A stretch of 64,000 nt of DNA from Mercurialis annua (lineage: Eukaryota > Streptophyta > Magnoliopsida > Malpighiales > Euphorbiaceae). Positions 58,242 to 64,000 of the stretch are shown here, piece by piece. Position 1 is the stretch's first letter. Each line of letters begins with the position of its first letter. The notes under the pieces were generated by a model. That model was given only the letters and a program-made list of their open reading frames with translations, ran no database searches and had not been told where the DNA came from. The DNA is taken from assembly GCF_937616625.2 (NCBI RefSeq), contig NC_065572.1, positions 54,113,653 to 54,177,652 on the forward strand. The letters run 5' to 3'. The translations under genes and the position numbers were made by a program.

Positions 58242-61175
58242 TGTAATAACCCGGAAATTTAAGAGTTAAAAATATAGCCACGTGTCTAATATTTTATTAG
58301 ACGGGAGTAGGTAAATTAAATTTAAGGATAAATTTAATTTACAAGTGTCCCTAAATTTTTAATATGGCTATAGGATTGCAAATTTAAATTTTTAGAATTT
58401 AAATTTGATTAGTTATATAGTTAACGGAGAGAATATGGATTTATGAATTGGGTGCAGAATAATTCATAAGTCCCTAGCGAATATTTTTGGTACTAATATT
58501 CGCGAAATATTTTAAAAAGGTTATCGTGAAAATTTGATAAAATTTGGAAGCAGAAATTTTATCAAGCGCAGTCAATGCGGCGTTAATAAATCAAAAATGA
58601 TTTATTAAGGATAAAATATAAGTCGGATGGGAATAAAAATTATATTTTTATTCTTGTTATATTTTATTAGATTTTTGGTAAAATTTTCATGAAATTTGGA
58701 AGTCGTTTCCGTTTAGACTACGGACGACTAGTTTAGAAGTTGGTTTAAAGTGCATGATTGAGCTAGTACTAAAACGTACTTTAGCCAATCATATATATAT
58801 ACTCATTTGTTGCCAAATTAAGCCCACAACTTCATTTTTTTTCTCTGAAAGAAAAGAAGCAGCTGCTTGCTTCTCTGAAACAGTGCGACGATTAGGGTTT
58901 CGCGCCGCTTCGTCCGTTTCTCGATTCTAACTCCATTTCTTCAACGATTACTCAAGTAATCGAGGTAGTATACCCATATTAAACGTTTATTTTGATATAT
59001 ATCGATATTTCGAATATATATTCGTTTATAAACGGTTACCGTATCGAATCGAACGTAAACGTATTAGTTTTACGTTTCGAACGTGAATATGGATAGATTG
59101 GAATGTGTATACGTGTTAGGGGCGGAAAAATGGAGTTAAAGCACGTCGGAAAGCCCGGGAAATCAACTTTCCCGGGGCTGTGCACTCGGGTGCACGAACG
59201 TGCACCATGAGAGAGTGCACGAACGTGCACTAAGGTGCACGAACTTGCACCAGTTGTGCACGATCGTGCACTACCCCAAGGTGCACGATCGTGCACCATG
59301 CCGAGATGTCGATAAGGGGGGACTTTTCGGGGATTTTTGCCCTAAGAACTTGACATAGTTTTGTTGATCCGAAAATGTTTTAAAACGATAACTTGTTTTA
59401 GAAGAAAGTGAAAAGGTTTAATAACCTAAAACTAAAGACTTTTAAAAGGAGATTTTAAAAGTAAAGTTAAACGTTTATAACGGACTTTAAAAGAGTTAAA
59501 GTCAACGTTTAAACAGTTCTAAAGATTTAGCAATCAGTTTTGCTAAATACTTAGTATATGACCGATAATTGTTTTGACAATTAGGTCTATACTATAAATG
59601 GTTTTCTTTAGGTATTGTGATACCTAAAATAACTTCTAGAGAGAAGTTTATACGTTTTCTCAAAACGAGAATTTGTAATATGATTTTAATAGAAAACAGA
59701 TCATAAGTGTTACGTGTTTAAATGATTATATGTTTGACCTAGATCTGGGTTTAAGGACCTAGAAGTTTTATAGGAAACATATATTGATGTGTTTTATCCT
59801 GTTTGCTTTGTGTGTTTAGTCCGACCAGCTAGCCAGCAGTCTGACCACAACCACAGGATTAAGTTCCAGACCTAGCGGTGTTTGTGAGTTCATTTGTTTA
59901 CTTTTGAATATTAGTATTCAATTGTTTTTAAATCCACAAATCGCACTTAGTATGAAACTTAGCCTAGGAAGATCCACTGAAACGAGCTATCTATTGGGCA
60001 ACAATAGGACTGTGTGATCACCGGTGTTAATGAACTAGAGGAGAGGTAAATATTATAAGCATACATACTGAGATTAGGTTTCAAGCCAGATGCTTGCTAA
60101 GCGGCTTAAACCTAATGGGTAGTCCTGAGGTGGCAGTGATTTAAGTTCCGGCCCAGCAACCCTATACAGAGTCAAGATGGTTGTGATACATATGTATACA
60201 GCTCATCCTGTATTAAACAAGAGTTGTGCATATGCATTATATATATGATAGCATTATAACGTAATCAGGATTAGGGTTTCATTTGGATCGAGGACTGGTA
60301 ATATTTTTATATACCGACATTTTGTCTATACGCGATTTTGGTATTTAACTGTAAACCTATCTACTCACTCAGAAATATTTATATTTCTGACCCCGTTGTT
60401 GTTTATCATTTTTCAGGTACCTAGCTACCGGGTCTGGTCGAGCTTCCACCCTTTTCCATCAGGGAAGCTTATTCTGTTTTTATGTAAATAACACTTTAAA
60501 CTCTTAGATGCTGCAATAGTGTATATAGGTTTGATATGCCTGTAGCCACGTCATGGTTCCTCTGTCTATATACTCTGATAGGAACCTGACTTTGTCTAGT
60601 TCTAATAAGTGGCTACTTAATAGGCATATGGTGTTTTATGGTGTCCCCTACGGGTGGGCCAAGCTTCGTGTCTTTGGTCTGCAAAGACACTGTGTGTAGT
60701 TCTAGCTGGCCTTACGTTTGTGTGCCTGCTGTGCATGTTTTTAAATATGTTTGATATAACGCTTTGAAAAGGAAAGTGTTCGATATATTTTATTAAACAT
60801 ATTGTTCGGGTGCGCGGTTTGAGACAGGGCTGCCTGCGAGGCAAGGCACGTGAGCTAAGTCCCTGAACCACCGCACCGGTTTTCAGAAATGCGCGTGGGT
60901 CAGAATAACTAGGGTTATTCAACCAGCATTTTTGAAAACGCGATTTCGCTTATATAAATATTTTCAGAATGTGTTTTCCACATTAAACGGAAGAATGTTT
61001 TAACGATGTTTTCTGAAAACGGGTTGTATACGAGGTACGATCTAGATTTATATATATCTTTAGGAGGCAAAAAATTTATAGAGGTCTTAGGCTTGCTACG
61101 GGTTTCGGAACAACCATTCCCATTCCCTAGCGCCGGTCTCGGCTCGAGTTTCGAGGGGGAAATCGGGTCGTGACA
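58242..61175 (+). repeat. Gypsy 5' LTR (2.9 kb)
   Basis: Begins TGTAATAACCCGG and ends GGGTCGTGACA. It includes a TATATATATA stretch near 58789-58800 as possible TATA box, and CTGACCCCGTTGTTG followed by TTTTCAGGTACC near 60390-60420, a segment common in plant Gypsy (Tekay-like) LTRs. A cluster of GTGCAC palindromes lies at 59180-59296. Confidence 0.78.
59180..59296. repeat. Cluster of ten GTGCAC sites in 16-bp palindromes
   Basis: GTGCAC occurs at 59180, 59190, 59200, 59215, 59225, 59235, 59256, 59266, 59281 and 59291, plus a TTGCAC variant at 59245. Most are paired 10 bp apart as GTGCACGAACGTGCAC or GTGCACGATCGTGCAC. The exact pairing in an otherwise AT-rich LTR is striking. Confidence 0.95.
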
Positions 61176-61179
61176 ATTG

Positions 61180-61191
61180 TGGTATCAGAGC
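61180..61191 (+). other. Gypsy primer binding site (initiator-Met tRNA)
   Basis: TGGTATCAGAGC four bases after the LTR end TGACA. It fixes the orientation and the 5' status of the LTR. Confidence 0.9.
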
Positions 61192-61723
61192 AATGTTTTA
61201 GGACTTGAATGTCCGAAGTATTGTTGCTGATATATGTTAAGTAGAGGTACTAGAAGTCATAAGAATTCCTAGTGAACTATTGCAGCAACATAGGATTCGA
61301 GTCATGTCTTGATCAGTTGTCAGTTATTGAATACAATCAGCTATAGATAGCAACTATACATGTGTGTAGTATGTATTGATGTTTTGATCAGGAACACATG
61401 AGTTGTTCTTCTGTTCGAGATACGTTACAACTGATGGAACATGTGAGATGTTCCTAAGTTGGAAACACGTTACAATCATGAGGCGGAATGGTCTAAACAG
61501 ATGACCAGTATTCGAGGAGAATGGTTCTGTTAGAACACAGGACAACCCGAAGATTTCCTCTGAATTTTTGTTCGAGAAAATAGTTAGATTTTCTCTGAAT
61601 TGTGTTTGATTGTTATATGTTTTGCTTATATGGGTTTAATAGTTGATACATGTTATATGAAAATGTGATTTTTCTACAACTATTACATACGGTACTTACG
61701 CTGAAAATTTCATGTGTTTCAGT

Positions 61724-62559
61724 ATGTCTGGGCCTAGTAGAGCTCATACGCATGTGGGGTCTGATCCACATAATGTACCAGGTTTGCCTGTTATACCTGA
61801 TACATCTGTTCCCATAGAGGCTGTTGACTCAACATCAGCATTGACATGGACATATGGGAGGATGCTATTGGAGTAGAGGAATTAGAGAGAATGTTGAATG
61901 AAGACATAAACAGTACTGGAAATAGTCATAGCTCTGTGTCTGAATCGATTGCTACGTCAGCTTATCTGGGATTTAAGGTAAAAGAGTTCTTAGCTGAGGT
62001 GGACCATCTAAGGAGGGTTCAACAGCAAATAAGACACTCGCCGAATCAGTCGTGGGGATACGTGAGCGAGTGGGAGGTGCAAGAGAACCAAAGTTTGGAT
62101 AGGTTGAGGGATTATATGGATAAGTACACTAGGGAAGACTTGAATGTGGAGGCATACACTGTTGAGTTTATGCGTTTATGCGAAGAAGTACCTGAGTTAG
62201 TTCGTGATGGTGAGGAAGTTGCAAGTAGGTACGTCAAAGGTTTAGGGCCTGAGTTCGAGGAACTCATGGCGGTAAAGTCTGATTCTGTAGCATATCTGGC
62301 TGGGCGTGCGAAGCAGATAGAAAATAAGTTGAGGAGGAATGATATACCCCTCCAACCGTACTATTACACCAAACCTGAAGAACCTACTGCTACATTTCCT
62401 AGGATAGGAAACTCTGGACCCGCGAAGCACTACAACCCCTATTTTGTTCCGCGAGGAGGAAAGGATAAGGGAAAACTGAAATTCCGCGGAGAGCGAGGTA
62501 AAGGCCCGATGATTCGTGAGGCGTTTCCGTCTTCGCGATCATCGTCAGGTAATGTTTAG
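61724..62559 (+). pseudogene. Gag-like gene of the Gypsy element, one frameshift
   Basis: Gag would form the virus-like particle that packages element RNA. An ATG at 61724 opens MSGPSRAHTHVGSDPHNVPG, but this frame stops near 61865; the longer frame (61846-62559, 237 residues) is shifted by one base, so a frameshift near 61830-61845 is likely. The long frame has LNVEAYTVEFMRLCEEVPEL, then EEVASRYVKGLGPEFEELMA, close to the C-terminal half of Retrotrans_gag. The front half of that domain is degenerate. It ends in a Gly/Lys/Arg-rich tail without a CCHC knuckle. Alternatively the shifted frame is used from 61846 with a shorter start. No pol follows in the window. Confidence 0.65.
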
Positions 62560-64000
62560 TTATGTGTTTAATGTTTAAGTTAGTATGTTTATGTGTTTTC
62601 AATATCACGTTAGAATTGGAAAACATAAACTACAAATATAAATCATATCCTTAAACAAAAAGAAATACACATATAAATAAACATTAAAAGTAAATGATAA
62701 ATGAGAATTGATAAGTTAGGGATGTTAGAAACGTGCATCCTTAAAATAGAAATCAATAATTATTGATAAACTACCAAATGATATGAAGCAATAATAATCC
62801 TAAGTTGAGGATAAAATTATTAGGATTAAGAAACTTGAAATGTTACGGAGAAGTAGTTTGAAAGAAGCTTACAGAATGAGTATTGCAGTTTTGTTTTAAA
62901 AGAATGTATTATTGTGCTCAGATGCATCATGAATGCATATTGCAACAATCACTATAGAAAAAGGAATACTTGAATTCCATATATTTATACAAAATGATTT
63001 TGTTAGGACATGCATCATGTATATTGTATATCAAAGAGAAAGAGGATTGTATAGCAACTCTTTGGGGATGAGAGATGTCATCACCCTGAGCCACAATTGT
63101 ACAAAAATTTTAAAATGTGAATTGTTAGATTCACAGTTTTGAAGAGATAAATTTAAAGAAAATCCAGCTGGTACACACATATATTTGTGTATGTGGGTGA
63201 ATATGTGTATATGCACATATGTTTGAAATAATTAGTTTGAGAAACCATTTGTTTATAAAACAAAATTTTTGTGAAATAAATTGTTGAGAAACAATTTGTT
63301 TACAAAACAAACTGTATTTGTTTTAAAATGTAAGCTTACTCAAACGAAAACTCTATAATAATGTCAAGATAGGATACAAGATAGCGAAAATAAGATGTTA
63401 TGATTTTTATTGTTCATAATATACAATAAAGATCTGGATTCTAATGTTTCATTCCGAAACATCAGAAATTATTAAGGATTGAGAAGAGTAGGAAGTGAGA
63501 ATTTACATTCTTACTCTGAGATAGACTAAGATGTAAGTCTAGTGATGGACTTTTATGATAAATAAAAGTTCAAGACTAGATAATAGAAGATAATTACGAT
63601 TAGGATAAGAAAGAGTAGGATCTAATTAAACACAACTCGGTTAGTTTGACTTCAAGTAACTGTCGGTGAACAAAGTCATACGCATGTGTTTAATTAAAAT
63701 GGATCTGAGATTGGTCTTACAGACAGAGCAGATGTCAGTAATGGACATATCTCTTAAATCCAAACGAGTGGTTAGATAAACCAAAACTCATAAGTCTGAG
63801 AGGAGTAAACCTCAGCATGTAACCAAAAAGAACAATGAATTAACTAAAAGACAGATGATGAAGAGGAAAATAATTTTCAGAACCAAGTTGTTACACTACT
63901 AGTTCTGATTCGAATAAAGAGAGTCGTTGATTATGTTAACGACTGACAAACTTTGTGAAGTCATGTCAAATAAGGTATTCATTAATAAATGATTAGTAAT
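62560..64000. other. AT-rich internal region, no gene seen
   Basis: No frame of note on either strand and no zinc knuckle or protease motif. Several AAACAATTTGTTT-type short inverted repeats near 63240-63320. Confidence 0.5.

Larger units (their letters stand above)
58242..64000 (+). mobile_element. Gypsy-type element with 2.9-kb LTR and gag-like frame, running off the window
   Basis: Order on the plus strand: LTR (58242-61175), primer site (61180-61191), gag-like region (61724-62559), then 1.4 kb of AT-rich DNA without any frame to the window end. Protease, reverse transcriptase and integrase are absent up to base 64000. It may be a gag-only non-autonomous element or may have pol further right. 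Confidence 0.7.

Noticed and set aside
59036..59299. 87-codon minus-strand frame rich in Ser, Cys and Arg
   Set aside because: Produced by the GTGCAC palindrome cluster in the LTR.
61846..62559. A functional host gene
   Set aside because: Gag-like motif and position after LTR and primer site mark it as part of a retrotransposon.

Overview
This window reads as nuclear DNA of a flowering plant, most likely a eudicot with a repeat-rich, AT-rich genome. The signs are Copia and Gypsy retrotransposons primed by plant initiator-Met tRNA, plant LINEs with an RNase H tail, Helitrons with CTAG ends, 9-bp-duplicating Mutator-type MITEs, and one host gene of the plant-only DUF1639 family with GT-AG introns. 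I cannot name the species. No bacterial or organellar gene, CRISPR array or tRNA gene was seen.

Layout. 0.9-4.4 kb: a Mutator-like element carrying a second, 2.1-kb fold-back element with perfect 9-bp target duplications. 4.9-12.9 kb: a decayed LINE (ORF1 and the endonuclease part of ORF2) split by a complete but inactive 4.8-kb Copia element with a perfect 5-bp duplication. 13.5-16.8 kb: the only host gene I can support, a five-exon DUF1639 gene (354 codons) with TATA box and a TGACGTCA promoter element; its first intron holds an antisense 5S rRNA-like fragment and a perfect 17-bp hairpin. 17.3-19.1 kb: a MITE and a Helitron. 19.5-25.7 kb: partial copy A of a large non-coding LTR element, itself hit by a hAT-like and a Mutator-like element. 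25.7-39.1 kb: three broken LINE ORF2 pieces, several MITEs, a second Helitron and a solo LTR. 39.1-51.8 kb: copy B of the same non-coding LTR element (with 3' LTR, polypurine tract and several tandem arrays), a Gypsy LTR with its primer site, and copy C in opposite orientation. 51.8-55.3 kb: an Athila-like 3' region with a 0.9-kb AACGTT-rich array and a broken plant-transposon protein gene. 56.3-64 kb: two Gypsy LTRs in opposite orientation, the second starting an element with a 2.9-kb LTR, primer site and a gag-like reading frame but no polymerase within the window.

How it works together: apart from the DUF1639 gene, almost everything is nested transposable-element sequence. The clearest larger story is copies A, B and C: side by side they outline a roughly 8-kb internal domain that carries tandem arrays where gag-pol would be expected, as in LARD-type or Tat/Ogre-derived non-autonomous retrotransposons. 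Coordinates of elements with matching target duplications are exact; boundaries of decayed pieces are approximate.
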